DNA from: Collinsella sp.
GTDB lineage: Bacteria; Actinomycetota; Coriobacteriia; Coriobacteriales; Coriobacteriaceae
DNA length: 64,000 bases
Direction: 5' to 3'
Assembly (NCBI GenBank): GCA_018382125.1
Contig: JAGZQO010000006.1
Span: forward strand, 1-64,000
Under the pieces are notes generated by a model. That model saw only the letters and a list, made by a program, of their open reading frames with translations, searched no databases and was not told where the DNA came from. This document shows, one piece after another, positions 25,244 through 33,408 of this stretch (positions within the stretch are counted from its first letter, which is position 1; each line of letters begins with the position of its first letter). The translations under genes and the position numbers were made by a program.

Positions 25244-26568
25244 GCCTGCAAACGAGGATTAAGGCTGCCGGCGCGGCGGCAACGGTAGCTCACGTCGATG
25301 CGGGACGGCGCCGTGCGGTCAAGCGTCGCACCAAGCGCGCCGTGATGGACCGCATGGGTTACGACGAAGTGGCGCGTATCAGCGCCTATATCGACCCGGT
25401 ACTTGCCCGCTCGGAATTGCGTCCCGCGGTGGAGGCGGCGCTCAATGTTGAGGAGCCGACCGATCTCGCGACGCCCGAGCGCGAGGCCATCATCGACGAG
25501 ATTTTGGATGACGTGGTGGGCTTGGGGCCGTTGCAGCCGCTCATCGAGGACGACACCGTTACCGAGATCATGATTAACGGCTGCCGCTCGGCTTTCTTTG
25601 AACGCGGCGGCGTCTTGCACCCCATCGAGCATGCGTTTGAGGATGATGAGCAGATCCGTGTGCTTATCGACCGCATCATCTCGCCACTTGGCCGCCGTAT
25701 CGACGAGCGCAGCCCCATCGTCAACGCCCGCCTCAAAACGGGTTATCGCGTCAACGCGGTGATTCCGCCTGTGGCGATTGACGGACCGATTCTCACCATC
25801 CGAAAGTTCTCGGACCGTATCTGCTCGCTGGACGAGCTCGTGGGGTTGGGATCGCTGCCGCTTTGGTATGCGCAGCTGCTGTCGTGTGCGGTGTCGCTGC
25901 GACAGGACCTGGCGGTTGCGGGAGGCACGGGATCTGGTAAGACCACCCTGCTCAACGCGTTGTCATGTGAGATTTCCACCGGCGAGCGCATCGTGACGAT
26001 CGAGGACTCTGCCGAGCTCAAGTTTGCGCATCATCCGCACGTGGTGCGCCTAGAGGCGCGCGAGGCTTCAATTGAGGGCGAGGGCGCGGTGACGATCCGC
26101 GACCTGGTAACTAATGCCCTACGCATGCGCCCCGACCGCATCGTGGTGGGCGAGGTGCGCGGTGCCGAGTGCTGCGACATGTTGCAGGCCATGAACACGG
26201 GCCACGACGGGTCGCTCACCACACTTCATGCGGGTTCAGAACAGGAGACCGTGGTGCGTCTGACGTTGCTTGCACGTTATGGCATCGATCTGCCGAGCGA
26301 GCTCATCGAGGAGCAGATTGCCATGGCGCTCGACGGCATCGTGATGTCCGAGCGCCACGCCGATGGCAGGCGTTTCGTCTCCTCGTATTCGGGGGTGCGA
26401 CGCGCCGCATCGGGTGGCGTAGAGCTCGAGCGCTATGTGACGTTCGATGCCGCCGAGCGCACCTGGACGCTTGACCGCGAGCCGCCGTTTATCGCAGAAG
26501 GCCTGCGGTCGGGGACGCTCACACAAGAGGAGGTGGACGAATGGAGATCACTGTGCCCCTCGTCGTAG
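25240..26568 (+). CDS. tadA: Tad pilus secretion ATPase TadA/CpaF
   Basis: A 442-residue hexameric secretion ATPase that drives pilus assembly. The N-terminal domain contains LDDVVGLGPLQPLIEDDTVTEIMING, typical of CpaF. The core has Walker A VAGGTGSGKTTLLNAL (about 226-240), the Asp box RIVTIEDSAELKF, Walker B RIVVGEVRGAECCDML and the His box HDGSLTTLHAGS. The start overlaps the tadZ stop. tadB begins 28 bases before its end. Confidence 0.93.
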   Translation: MSLQTRIKAAGAAATVAHVDAGRRRAVKRRTKRAVMDRMGYDEVARISAYIDPVLARSELRPAVEAALNVEEPTDLATPEREAIIDEILDDVVGLGPLQPLIEDDTVTEIMINGCRSAFFERGGVLHPIEHAFEDDEQIRVLIDRIISPLGRRIDERSPIVNARLKTGYRVNAVIPPVAIDGPILTIRKFSDRICSLDELVGLGSLPLWYAQLLSCAVSLRQDLAVAGGTGSGKTTLLNALSCEISTGERIVTIEDSAELKFAHHPHVVRLEAREASIEGEGAVTIRDLVTNALRMRPDRIVVGEVRGAECCDMLQAMNTGHDGSLTTLHAGSEQETVVRLTLLARYGIDLPSELIEEQIAMALDGIVMSERHADGRRFVSSYSGVRRAASGGVELERYVTFDAAERTWTLDREPPFIAEGLRSGTLTQEEVDEWRSLCPSS

Positions 26569-27467
26569 GGGGCTTGGCAGGGCTTTCTGTCGCGACGGCG
26601 TGCGGGGCGGAACCTCGTGTGCCGCAGGTACCGCCGGCGGAGCTGGCACGTCAGGCGCTCGAGACGGTGGCAGAGAAGCTGCCGCGTGAGCTGGTGGAAA
26701 ACGATCTGCTGAAAAAGATCGCCCGTTCGTGGGCATCGCTGGCTCCGGCGCATCGCCTTGGCCTCGTGATCGAAGATGCTTCGGGACGTTTGGCGTTTCT
26801 GCTGCTATCGAGCGGTGTCTGCTGCGTTTTACTAACGATGGTGTCGTTATCGCCCCTCGGATTTGCCTTGGGACTTGTTGCTCCGATTGCCGTTGGCGCC
26901 GCTCGGGATGGCTTTGAGAGCCGGCGCGAGCAACACGATGCAGAAGAGGCCATGCCCGAGGCGTTTACCGCACTTTCCATGTCGCTTGCCTCGGGACATT
27001 CGCTGGCCCAGGGCATGCGCTTTGTGGGCGCTCATGCGCAAGAGCCGGTACATACCGAGTTTTTGCGGGTAGCGGCGGCGATCGATTGCGGCATCTCGGC
27101 GACCGACGCGCTCGATGACTTGCTCGTGCGCATCGACGCCCCCGGTCTTTCGCTTGTGACCTTGGCGCTTAAGGTGTCACAGCGCACTGGCGCTCCGCTT
27201 GCCGACTTACTGTCCGAGGCGTCGAGCATGGTGGGGGAGCGCATTGAGCTCAAGCGCCGCCTGGATGTTAAGACGTCGCAGGCTCGCATGTCTGCGCATA
27301 TGGTCGCGGCGATGCCGGCGGGCATGTGCGCGGTGTTGGCGCTGCTTTCGGCAGATTTTCGTCGCGGTCTTGCGACGCCTGCCGGCGCGGGCGCTGTGGT
27401 GCTGGGTCTTGCCCTCAACGCCGTTGCCCTGGTGGTTATCCGGCGCATTATGAGGGTGGAGCTATGA
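26541..27467 (+). CDS. tadB: Tad pilus inner-membrane platform protein TadB
   Basis: A 308-residue T2SSF-domain protein forming the membrane platform with TadC. Hydrophobic segments lie near the N-terminus, at about 70-125 (paired helices around LAFLLLSSGVCCVLLTMV) and at the C-terminus (MVAAMPAGMCAVLALL, AGAVVLGLALNAVALVVI). The T2SSF core runs MPEAFTALSMSLASGHSLAQGMRFVG to SQRTGAPLADLLSEASSMVGERIELKRRL. It overlaps tadA by 28 bases and tadC by 4 (ATGA). Confidence 0.88.
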   Translation: MEITVPLVVGGLAGLSVATACGAEPRVPQVPPAELARQALETVAEKLPRELVENDLLKKIARSWASLAPAHRLGLVIEDASGRLAFLLLSSGVCCVLLTMVSLSPLGFALGLVAPIAVGAARDGFESRREQHDAEEAMPEAFTALSMSLASGHSLAQGMRFVGAHAQEPVHTEFLRVAAAIDCGISATDALDDLLVRIDAPGLSLVTLALKVSQRTGAPLADLLSEASSMVGERIELKRRLDVKTSQARMSAHMVAAMPAGMCAVLALLSADFRRGLATPAGAGAVVLGLALNAVALVVIRRIMRVEL

Positions 27468-28105
27468 GCGCCCCAGTTGCAGTTGCGGCTTGCCTGTGCG
27501 CCCTGAGTGTATTTGTCGCGACGGGTTTGGATCGGGCGGATGCGCGCAAGATCGCAGGGGCCTGCAAGCGCGAGGCGGTGCTGGTCGCTGCCGCGGGTCG
27601 CTCGGTGGTCGATGCCCTGACCGCGCGAGTGAAGGGCGCGGTTGGAGCGGGCGGCCCGGCGCGAGTTTCGCTCGGCGAAGTGTCCGAGATGATCGATGTT
27701 GTGCGCTTGGGTCTTTCGGCCGGTCTTTCGTTTGATGCGGCGCTTGAGATTTTCTGCGCCAACCGCCGGTCAGTGCTGGCTCTTCGCCTTGAGCGGGCCT
27801 GCATGGCGTGGCAGGTGGGCGTGGGCACGCGTGAGGACGAGTTGTTGGTCGCCGCGCGCGACCTGGACGTGCGAGCGCTCGAGACCTTTGCCATTACGGT
27901 GGGGCAGGCACTCGCCCTGGGTGCCCCACTTGCCGAGACGCTGGCCGCTCAAAGTCGCGAGATCCGTGCGGCTCATCGCGCCGCGGTCGAGCGCGAGATC
28001 GAGCGTGCGCCCGTCAAGCTGCTGATTCCCACCGGCACGCTCATCTTGCCGGCGTTGCTTCTGTCCATATTGGGCCCGCTGCTGGGAGCAGGCGGGATGA
28101 TGTAG
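27464..28105 (+). CDS. tadC: Tad pilus inner-membrane platform protein TadC
   Basis: A 213-residue T2SSF-type protein, shorter than usual TadC. N-terminal helix APVAVAACLCALSVFVATGL is followed by the core EMIDVVRLGLSAGLSFDAALEIF and FAITVGQALALGAPLAETLAAQSREIR, then a C-terminal membrane segment ending LLSILGPLLGAGGMM. The ATG overlaps the tadB TGA stop. The open frame running back to 27326 is only the tadB region read in another frame. Confidence 0.83.
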   Translation: MSAPVAVAACLCALSVFVATGLDRADARKIAGACKREAVLVAAAGRSVVDALTARVKGAVGAGGPARVSLGEVSEMIDVVRLGLSAGLSFDAALEIFCANRRSVLALRLERACMAWQVGVGTREDELLVAARDLDVRALETFAITVGQALALGAPLAETLAAQSREIRAAHRAAVEREIERAPVKLLIPTGTLILPALLLSILGPLLGAGGMM

Positions 28106-28115
28106 GGAGGAATAC

Positions 28116-28349
28116 ATGAACACGATGACTGACGCTGCTGGCAAGGTCCAGGGCTGGGCGTTTTGCCGGGCGGCATATGTTCGTCAGCGCGCCAAGGAGC
28201 TACTGCAGGAGGAGAGTGCACAGGGTACCACCGAGTATGCCATCTTGGTCGGCGTGCTCGTGGTGATCGCGATTATCGCCATCGTCGCATTTAAGGGCAA
28301 GGTTAAAGAGCTATGGGATGCGATCAGCGAGGGCATCAACAGCCTGTAG
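28116..28349 (+). CDS. Flp-type major pilin candidate
   Basis: A 77-residue prepilin. A 35-residue leader, long for Flp, ends at ESAQG, followed by TTEYAILVGVLVVIAIIAIVAF, the hydrophobic assembly helix with a conserved Glu-Tyr pair. A short basic and acidic tail follows. Cleavage probably occurs after the Gly, but no prepilin peptidase gene is in the window. AGGGAGGA precedes the ATG. It is the best candidate for the major subunit from its position after tadC and its size. Confidence 0.85.
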   Translation: MNTMTDAAGKVQGWAFCRAAYVRQRAKELLQEESAQGTTEYAILVGVLVVIAIIAIVAFKGKVKELWDAISEGINSL

Positions 28350-28369
28350 AGGGCGAGCGCCCCATCGGG

Positions 28370-28876
28370 GTGCTGCTGGTGTTTGCTTGCCTGATCGTGG
28401 CGATGGCGGCGGTGCTTTGGGGGCTTAACGCCGCGCGGCAGCAGCGTCCTGGGGCCGCCTTCGATTCGGGCTCAGATTCGGCGGTGGCGTCTCAAAAAGA
28501 TGAGATGCGAGATGCGGACGATTCGGATGTCGCTGTCACGGCGCAAACCTTTCTGCGGACGCTCGACAAGCGGTCTGGCACTACGACGGATTCGCCTGAG
28601 GACAACGCGATTGCGGTCCGGCTTGCATGGTCCGAGGACCGACCGATGACCGAGGCAGCGGCGGATATGTTACGCGCCTACCGCGAGGTGCCAACGGCCC
28701 AGCTCGCCCTGAGCGGCTATCTCGATATTAAGGGCAACGTATGGGGCGCCATCGTGCGCGATGGGCGCGGCTGGGTCGATATGGTGACGGTTGCCGCGGA
28801 TGCTGGCGATGCTTCATGTCGTCTGCGCGCGGTGCGCCTGGTCCCGCAAACAATAAGCTCAAAGGAGGGATCGTGA
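28370..28876 (+). CDS. Membrane-anchored Tad-locus protein of unknown function
   Basis: About 168 residues, with one N-terminal TM helix (LLVFACLIVAMAAVLWGLNA) followed by an acidic linker and a small folded domain (FLRTLDKRSGTT, GYLDIKGNVWGAIVRDGRGWVDMVTV). I do not recognise the family. The start is unclear: GTG 28370 just before the helix, or an ATG at 28313 inside the pilin gene. Its place between pilin genes suggests a role in pilus assembly. Confidence 0.55.
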   Translation: MLLVFACLIVAMAAVLWGLNAARQQRPGAAFDSGSDSAVASQKDEMRDADDSDVAVTAQTFLRTLDKRSGTTTDSPEDNAIAVRLAWSEDRPMTEAAADMLRAYREVPTAQLALSGYLDIKGNVWGAIVRDGRGWVDMVTVAADAGDASCRLRAVRLVPQTISSKEGS

Positions 28877-28877
28877 A

Positions 28878-29096
28878 ATGCATGGTGTTCTGCGTGAAGA
28901 GGTTGCCCAAGCGACTGTGGAATACGCCATCGTCACGGTGGCGCTGCTATCGATCGTGCTGGCGATTGCGGGACTTTGGCGTGCTGGCACCGATGGACGC
29001 TTGGCGGCGCTGGTTGAGCGGGCGGCATCCCATGGCGTTGCCTCGATGTCGGTTATCGACGTCGCCGCGGGCGCTAAGGACATCGCGTTGTATTGA
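28878..29096 (+). CDS. Small pilin-like protein (TadE/Flp-like N-terminus)
   Basis: A 72-residue protein. A short leader MHGVLREEV leads into AQATVEYAIVTVALLSIVLAIAGL, the class III/TadE-type helix with Glu and Tyr. This suggests a minor pilin. GGAGG lies about 10 bases before the ATG. It overlaps the region from which the next TadE-like frame begins. Confidence 0.7.
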   Translation: MHGVLREEVAQATVEYAIVTVALLSIVLAIAGLWRAGTDGRLAALVERAASHGVASMSVIDVAAGAKDIALY

Positions 29097-29568
29097 TATC
29101 GCGCACGAGGACCGGGCGCAGTCTACGGTCGAGGCTGCTTTTTTGCTGCCGACGTTTCTGACGCTCATCCTTCTCGCACTGCAACCGGTGTGCCTGCTTT
29201 ATACGCGCGCGGTCATGGAGTCTGCCGCCGCCGAGACCGCGCGGCTCATGACCACGACGACGGCGGAGGACGACGATCTTAAGGAGTTCACCCGCCGCCG
29301 GCTTGCCGCAGTGCCCAACGTTTCGATCTTTCATGCCGGCGGGCCGTTGTCGTGGGATATCGAGCTTGGCCGGGCCGGTGCGGGTGGCGTCTCGTCCGTG
29401 TCCGTTTCCGGCGAGGTCAAGCCGTTGCCTGTGATCGGTGCGTTTGCGCAGGCTATGGGTGGTACCGCCGAGGGCGGCTACGTTGAGCTCAAGGTCGATG
29501 TCTCGTATCAATCGCGTCCCGAATGGCTGGAGGGAGATTATGATTCGTGGATTGCTGCATGGGATTAA
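29032..29568 (+). CDS. TadE-like minor pseudopilin
   Basis: The frame encodes HEDRAQSTVEAAFLLPTFLTLILLALQPVCLLYTRAVMESAAAETARLM, a clear TadE-like helix and stem, then a short beta-rich domain. The start is unusual. The nearest ATG in frame is 29032, deep inside the upstream pilin gene and without a good ribosome site. An ATT at 29092, 11 bases after AAGGA, would give a normal-length TadE leader. The end overlaps the next gene by 29 bases. Confidence 0.65.
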   Translation: MALPRCRLSTSPRALRTSRCIDIAHEDRAQSTVEAAFLLPTFLTLILLALQPVCLLYTRAVMESAAAETARLMTTTTAEDDDLKEFTRRRLAAVPNVSIFHAGGPLSWDIELGRAGAGGVSSVSVSGEVKPLPVIGAFAQAMGGTAEGGYVELKVDVSYQSRPEWLEGDYDSWIAAWD

Positions 29569-31693
29569 GCGTTTCTGGTCTAGATGCGTTTTGACGCGCC
29601 GTCCGAGCTGCCATCGCAAACGAGGCGGCTTTATGGGCCGCGCCGGTGTCGATCTGTTTATCGAAGACGGTGCCTACACCACGCTTTCTTCTGCCGTGGT
29701 CATCCTAGTGGTGCTCACGTTGTTGTTTTCGTCGACCGCGGCGATATGGAGCATGTCGCGTGCCGGGGATACCCAGGTGGCGGCCGATAGCGGCGCGCTG
29801 GCGGGTGCCAACGTAGTGTCGTCCTATCACACGGCTGCCACGGTGGTTGATGCGAGCATCTTGAGTCTGGGGCTGGCGGGGTTTGCCACAATCGGGACGG
29901 GCCTGGTCGCCATCCTCATCCCAGGTGCCGAACCAGTTGCCGGCAATATGGTCGACACCGGGATTGAGATCATTAAAACGCGCAACAAGTTTGCCAAAAG
30001 CGCATCGGAAGGCTTACAGAAAATCGAGACGGCTCTGCCATATCTGATCGCCGCGCGTGCCACGCAGGCGGTGTCGGCGCAGGATACCGATAGTGTGACC
30101 TATACCGGTACGGCGCTTGCCGTGCCCAGGACATCCGAGTCTGACTTCGCTGCGCTCAAAGGATCAGAGATCTCGACCGATACCATTAAAGACACATCAG
30201 ATGATTTAGAGTGTGCGGCCGAGGAGCTGCGGAAGGCTTCTGAGGACACGGCGAAGGCTAAAGAGCGTGCTTGGCTGGCGGATTGTGGTGGGTCTGACAA
30301 GGGCTCGGTCGGCAGCTGTTCTTGCATGTGGGAGCGTGCGAAAAGCCTAACGGATCTCCCCGGTGTTCAAAATCCGCATTACTCATCGAGCGTTACGTGG
30401 GAGCCCCAAGTTGCCCTTGATCGCGCGAAGGACTACTACCACTGGCGTCTGACAAATGAGAAGCCCCACGGCTCGAGTGTCGAGATGAAGGCAGAGTCTG
30501 CGGCGCGTAAGGCGTTTTATACCTATGCGAGCGCGGAGGTCGATCGGGCACATATAACCGAGAACGGAGACAGGGTTTCCTCCTATATTCCGCTGCTGCC
30601 GCGCAACTCTGATGAGGTTCGGGCGACGGAGCTCTATACCGATGCGGTGTGGCCGACGAGCGTGAACGATGACAAGGCGTATCTGCATTACGGGACGACC
30701 TGCCCTAACTATAAGAAAGGGACGCCGAGCGGATTTGCTTCGGTTGCCGATTACGATGGACAGGATAAATGCAGCAAATGCCATTTTGGCGTTTTGTCGC
30801 TTGGTGCTGTTGCGGCGCCTTCAACCTCTATCGAAAACGGCTTCGAATATCACTTCGACGAGTTCAAAAAGGCCTTGGAGGAATACGTCAAATGTCGGAA
30901 CAAAGAGCTTGAGCTCATGCGTCAGACCGAGGATGAGGCCGACCGTGCGAGCAATGCGTTTGACCAGGCCATTAAAACGCTTTCGGGCGAACGTCCGCGT
31001 ATCGCTCCGCCCGGTCGCAACGGCGTGGCTGCCTTTGCGGTTTCGGGTGCCATCTCGAGCCCCGATGAGCTCAACTCTTCGTTTAACACGGCAGTCAGGC
31101 TTGGCGATCGCGGTGCTATCTCTGCCGCGGTGCTGGCCCCCGATGAGGCGACGGCGCAAAACAACGTGCTTTCGCGATTTTTCTCGACATTGAAGGAACG
31201 CTCGGGCGGCGTTGCCGGCGTGCTCGACGGCGTCATGGATGTTTGGGGACGGCTACTCGTGGGATACGGAGACATCCAAGGTTCGGCCGACGAACTTATG
31301 GACGAGATGATTAAAGACCTAGGAGGGGGCGGCGGTGCGTTGGGCTCCATTGCATCGTGGCTCGGCGATACCGTTTCGGCGTCCGTGGCGGCGCTAGGTT
31401 TGGAACCGTGCGACTTGCGCCTGCGAAAGCCGGTGCTGACCGATTCCGCCAACGTCATTAAGAGTCCGGGGTCTGACATTGCGGGTCTCTCTCAAACGCA
31501 AGACAAACTGCGAAGTATTCCGTTGGGCGTGACCGATCCCAAGGCGCTTTGCGAGGCGTTGGAATATCAAGTCGAACGCACCATTAGCGGTACGGTGTTC
31601 ACACTTGCGGAGATTCCTCTGCCCGGCGGTGGCTCCATCCCGCTCACCGTCGATGTCGCCACGCTGGTTGGCGCTCTGGGCGGTGGGTCGTAA
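29540..31693 (+). CDS. TadG-like pilus-associated protein
   Basis: A 717-residue protein. A basic N-terminus (about 1-40) leads to a TM helix SSAVVILVVLTLLFSSTAAIWSM and then DTQVAADSGALAGANVV, the TadE/TadG-like (PF13400-type) signature. The large remainder is Ala/Asp-rich with several Cys, some in CxxC (KCSKCHFG) and CSCMW spacing, so a metal- or disulfide-stabilised extracellular domain is possible. It has no vWA domain that I can see, unlike proteobacterial TadG. GGAGGGAG precedes the ATG. Confidence 0.7.
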   Translation: MIRGLLHGIKRFWSRCVLTRRPSCHRKRGGFMGRAGVDLFIEDGAYTTLSSAVVILVVLTLLFSSTAAIWSMSRAGDTQVAADSGALAGANVVSSYHTAATVVDASILSLGLAGFATIGTGLVAILIPGAEPVAGNMVDTGIEIIKTRNKFAKSASEGLQKIETALPYLIAARATQAVSAQDTDSVTYTGTALAVPRTSESDFAALKGSEISTDTIKDTSDDLECAAEELRKASEDTAKAKERAWLADCGGSDKGSVGSCSCMWERAKSLTDLPGVQNPHYSSSVTWEPQVALDRAKDYYHWRLTNEKPHGSSVEMKAESAARKAFYTYASAEVDRAHITENGDRVSSYIPLLPRNSDEVRATELYTDAVWPTSVNDDKAYLHYGTTCPNYKKGTPSGFASVADYDGQDKCSKCHFGVLSLGAVAAPSTSIENGFEYHFDEFKKALEEYVKCRNKELELMRQTEDEADRASNAFDQAIKTLSGERPRIAPPGRNGVAAFAVSGAISSPDELNSSFNTAVRLGDRGAISAAVLAPDEATAQNNVLSRFFSTLKERSGGVAGVLDGVMDVWGRLLVGYGDIQGSADELMDEMIKDLGGGGGALGSIASWLGDTVSASVAALGLEPCDLRLRKPVLTDSANVIKSPGSDIAGLSQTQDKLRSIPLGVTDPKALCEALEYQVERTISGTVFTLAEIPLPGGGSIPLTVDVATLVGALGGGS

Positions 31694-32169
31694 TGAGTAT
31701 CCGCATGCGTCTGCGCGAGGAGCGCGCCCAAGCGACGGTTGAGATGGCAGTGGTTACGCCCGTTTTGCTGGTGCTGGCACTCATCGTGTACAACGTCATG
31801 ATCTTTGCCAGCGCTGTCGCGCGCTTCGACCGCGTGGTGCCCGACATCGTGCTGGCGCACGCTGTGGCGCCGGGCGGGGAGGGTGACGAGAGCTCTGCCG
31901 ATGCCTCGGCGACGGTTCAGACTCAAATTCTGAATGCCATGGAAGGCTATGACTTGCAGATCGAAGTGTCGAGCGAGCAAGGCGCGGAGGCATCGGATGG
32001 TGGCCTGCTCTCCCTATCCGGTACGTTTAGGACCTACACCTGCACCATGCACTATGAGCCGTGGCCGACTTCTCTCAGCATCGCTGGCGTTCCGCTGGGG
32101 GCGCCGACAACGTTGTCGCACGAGCGCGCGGTGACGGTCGATCCATGGCGTCCGGGGGTGGTCATGTGA
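31693..32169 (+). CDS. TadE-like minor pseudopilin
   Basis: A 158-residue protein starting MSIRMRLREERAQATVEMAVVTPVLLVLALIVYNVMIFASAV, a typical TadE helix. A variable extracellular region of about 110 residues follows with SEQGAEASDGGLLSLSGTFRTYTC. Start and the previous stop overlap by one base (TAATG). The end overlaps the DUF192 gene by 3 bases. Confidence 0.82.
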   Translation: MSIRMRLREERAQATVEMAVVTPVLLVLALIVYNVMIFASAVARFDRVVPDIVLAHAVAPGGEGDESSADASATVQTQILNAMEGYDLQIEVSSEQGAEASDGGLLSLSGTFRTYTCTMHYEPWPTSLSIAGVPLGAPTTLSHERAVTVDPWRPGVVM

Positions 32170-32525
32170 CCGCGGTCTCGTCCTACATCGCCTACGCGCG
32201 GGCACTCAACAGGCTGGGTTGGACGCCGGTCGAGTTTGTGGTGGCGGAGTCGTTTGCCGTGCGCCTGCGTGGCATGCTGGGACGGCGTCCGGTTGCCGCC
32301 AACGGTCTGCCGCTCGTCATGGCGTTTCCACGCTGCTCTTCGGTCCATACGTGTTTTATGGCCTATCCCATCGACATCGCCTTCATCGATCGCGACGGCA
32401 ATATCCTCGCGCGCTACGAAAACGTTCGTCCTTGGCGCATGTGCTCCTGCCCCGGCACCTGGGCCGTACTAGAGCGTCCTTCAATCATTGTTTCGACCCC
32501 TGCTCTCCAACGCGTGCCGGCTTAA
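32166..32525 (+). CDS. DUF192 domain-containing protein at the end of the Tad operon
   Basis: A 119-residue protein of the DUF192 (PF02643) type. The N-terminal AESFAVRLRGMLGRRPV matches the usual A-xx-xx-RxxGLM region. CSSVHTCFMAYPIDIAFIDRDGNIL carries the central H-T-x-F-M-xx-P-I-D-x-x-F-I signature. Function unknown; small DUF192 proteins are sometimes encoded with Tad loci. Start is a GTG overlapping the upstream TGA, with GGGGGTGG just before. An in-frame extension to 32061 is not needed. Confidence 0.8.
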   Translation: MTAVSSYIAYARALNRLGWTPVEFVVAESFAVRLRGMLGRRPVAANGLPLVMAFPRCSSVHTCFMAYPIDIAFIDRDGNILARYENVRPWRMCSCPGTWAVLERPSIIVSTPALQRVPA

Positions 32526-32622
32526 GGGGCTGAGCGAAAAACTTCTTGCTGCCGGCTGATGCCTCTGACGTGCCGATTTATAGAACCGAGGCTGTGCTCA
32601 AAAACTTTTTTAAAATTCTCGG

Positions 32623-32650
32623 TTGACCGGAACGCGTCCTTGGTTATACT
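32623..32650 (+). promoter_or_regulatory. tRNA-Phe promoter
   Basis: TTGACC (32623-32628), 16 bases, TATACT (32645-32650), 32 bases before the mature tRNA. Confidence 0.8.
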
Positions 32651-32682
32651 AATCAAGCCTTGAAACAAGGCACACCTCAAAT

Positions 32683-32737
<55 letters not shown>

Positions 32738-32755
<18 letters not shown>

Positions 32756-32986
32756 CCTTGAATTGACTAGGACCTCTGCAAAGGGGTCCTTTTCTTTTAT
32801 GAAGCTCCCACATGGAATCGAACCCCGTGAGGGCGCGGAGCTGAGTAAACGCGCAAGCGTTTGCCAGCGCAGCTCGCAAGGCGCGTAAGCGCCGCAGCGG
32901 TCCGTCCGCGCAGCGCGCGGACGCGATTCCCTTCCCCGCCACCTTGAATTGACTAGGACCTCTGCAAAGGGGTCCTTTTCTTTTAT
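32738..32986 (+). repeat. tRNA-Phe 3'-tail duplication with hairpin insert
   Basis: The 63-nt segment 32738-32800 (last part of tRNA-Phe plus terminator) is repeated exactly at 32924-32986. The 123-nt insert between starts with an inverted T-arm, GGAATCGAACCCC (32814-32826), which complements GGGGTTCGATTCC in the tRNA (32732-32744). Three tight hairpins follow: AAACGC-GCAA-GCGTTT, GGCGC-GTAA-GCGCC and GTCCGCGC-AGC-GCGCGGAC. The downstream copy is not a complete tRNA. Confidence 0.85.
32769..32799 (+). terminator. tRNA-Phe terminator
   Basis: AGGACC/GGTCCT stem with TTTTCTTTTA. An identical copy lies at about 32955-32985. Confidence 0.8.
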
Positions 32987-32998
32987 ATAGGGTTCTGC

Positions 32999-33229
32999 GG
33001 AAACTGCGTCCCGGAATTTGGCTTCAGAGTGGGATGCGTTTTCCGCTTTGAGGCCGCTTGGGAAAGCGCGACCCGGAATCCGGCGTCAGAATGGGATGTG
33101 CTTTCCTTTTGCGGTCTTTGGCGGAAACTGCGTCCCAGATCCCGCGCTCAGAACGGGATGCATTTTCCGATTGAGGCCTCGAGCGGAAAATGCATCCCAG
33201 TCTTTTGCGAAAAACGGGACGCGCTTTCC
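32999..33229. repeat. Four-unit 62-bp array of alternating inverted arms (BIME-like)
   Basis: Arms of type GGAAAxxGCxxCCC begin at 32999, 33061, 33123 and 33185, exactly 62 bases apart. Each is followed after 31-32 bases by its inverted partner (GGGAxGxxxTTTCC at 33031, 33093, 33155 and 33216). Each unit can form a stem of about 14 bp, with arm sequences varying among units. Open frames across it only reflect the repeat. The rest of 33230-33408 shows no gene. Confidence 0.8.
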
Positions 33230-33408
33230 GGCGCTTACTTCCGACGTGCGTGCACATCTCGGGCCCGCCCGCTCAGACATTCCTCCCGCTTTTGCGCCAC
33301 TTTACAGACCGTTCGGTCGTCTGTCCGCACGCGCGGGTATACTCAAAACGATACTTTTCCTATGCAATACGATGCAGGCTCGGCCTGCACGATCCGAAGG
33401 GGGCAGTG

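Noticed and set aside
32999..33229. CRISPR array
   Set aside because: Arms alternate in orientation, vary in sequence and are not separated by unique spacers; no cas genes are present.
33190..33408. N-terminal extension of the GH5-like protein
   Set aside because: The extension covers repeat DNA, and the family N-terminus GVNLSGW begins at residue 5 from ATG 33409.
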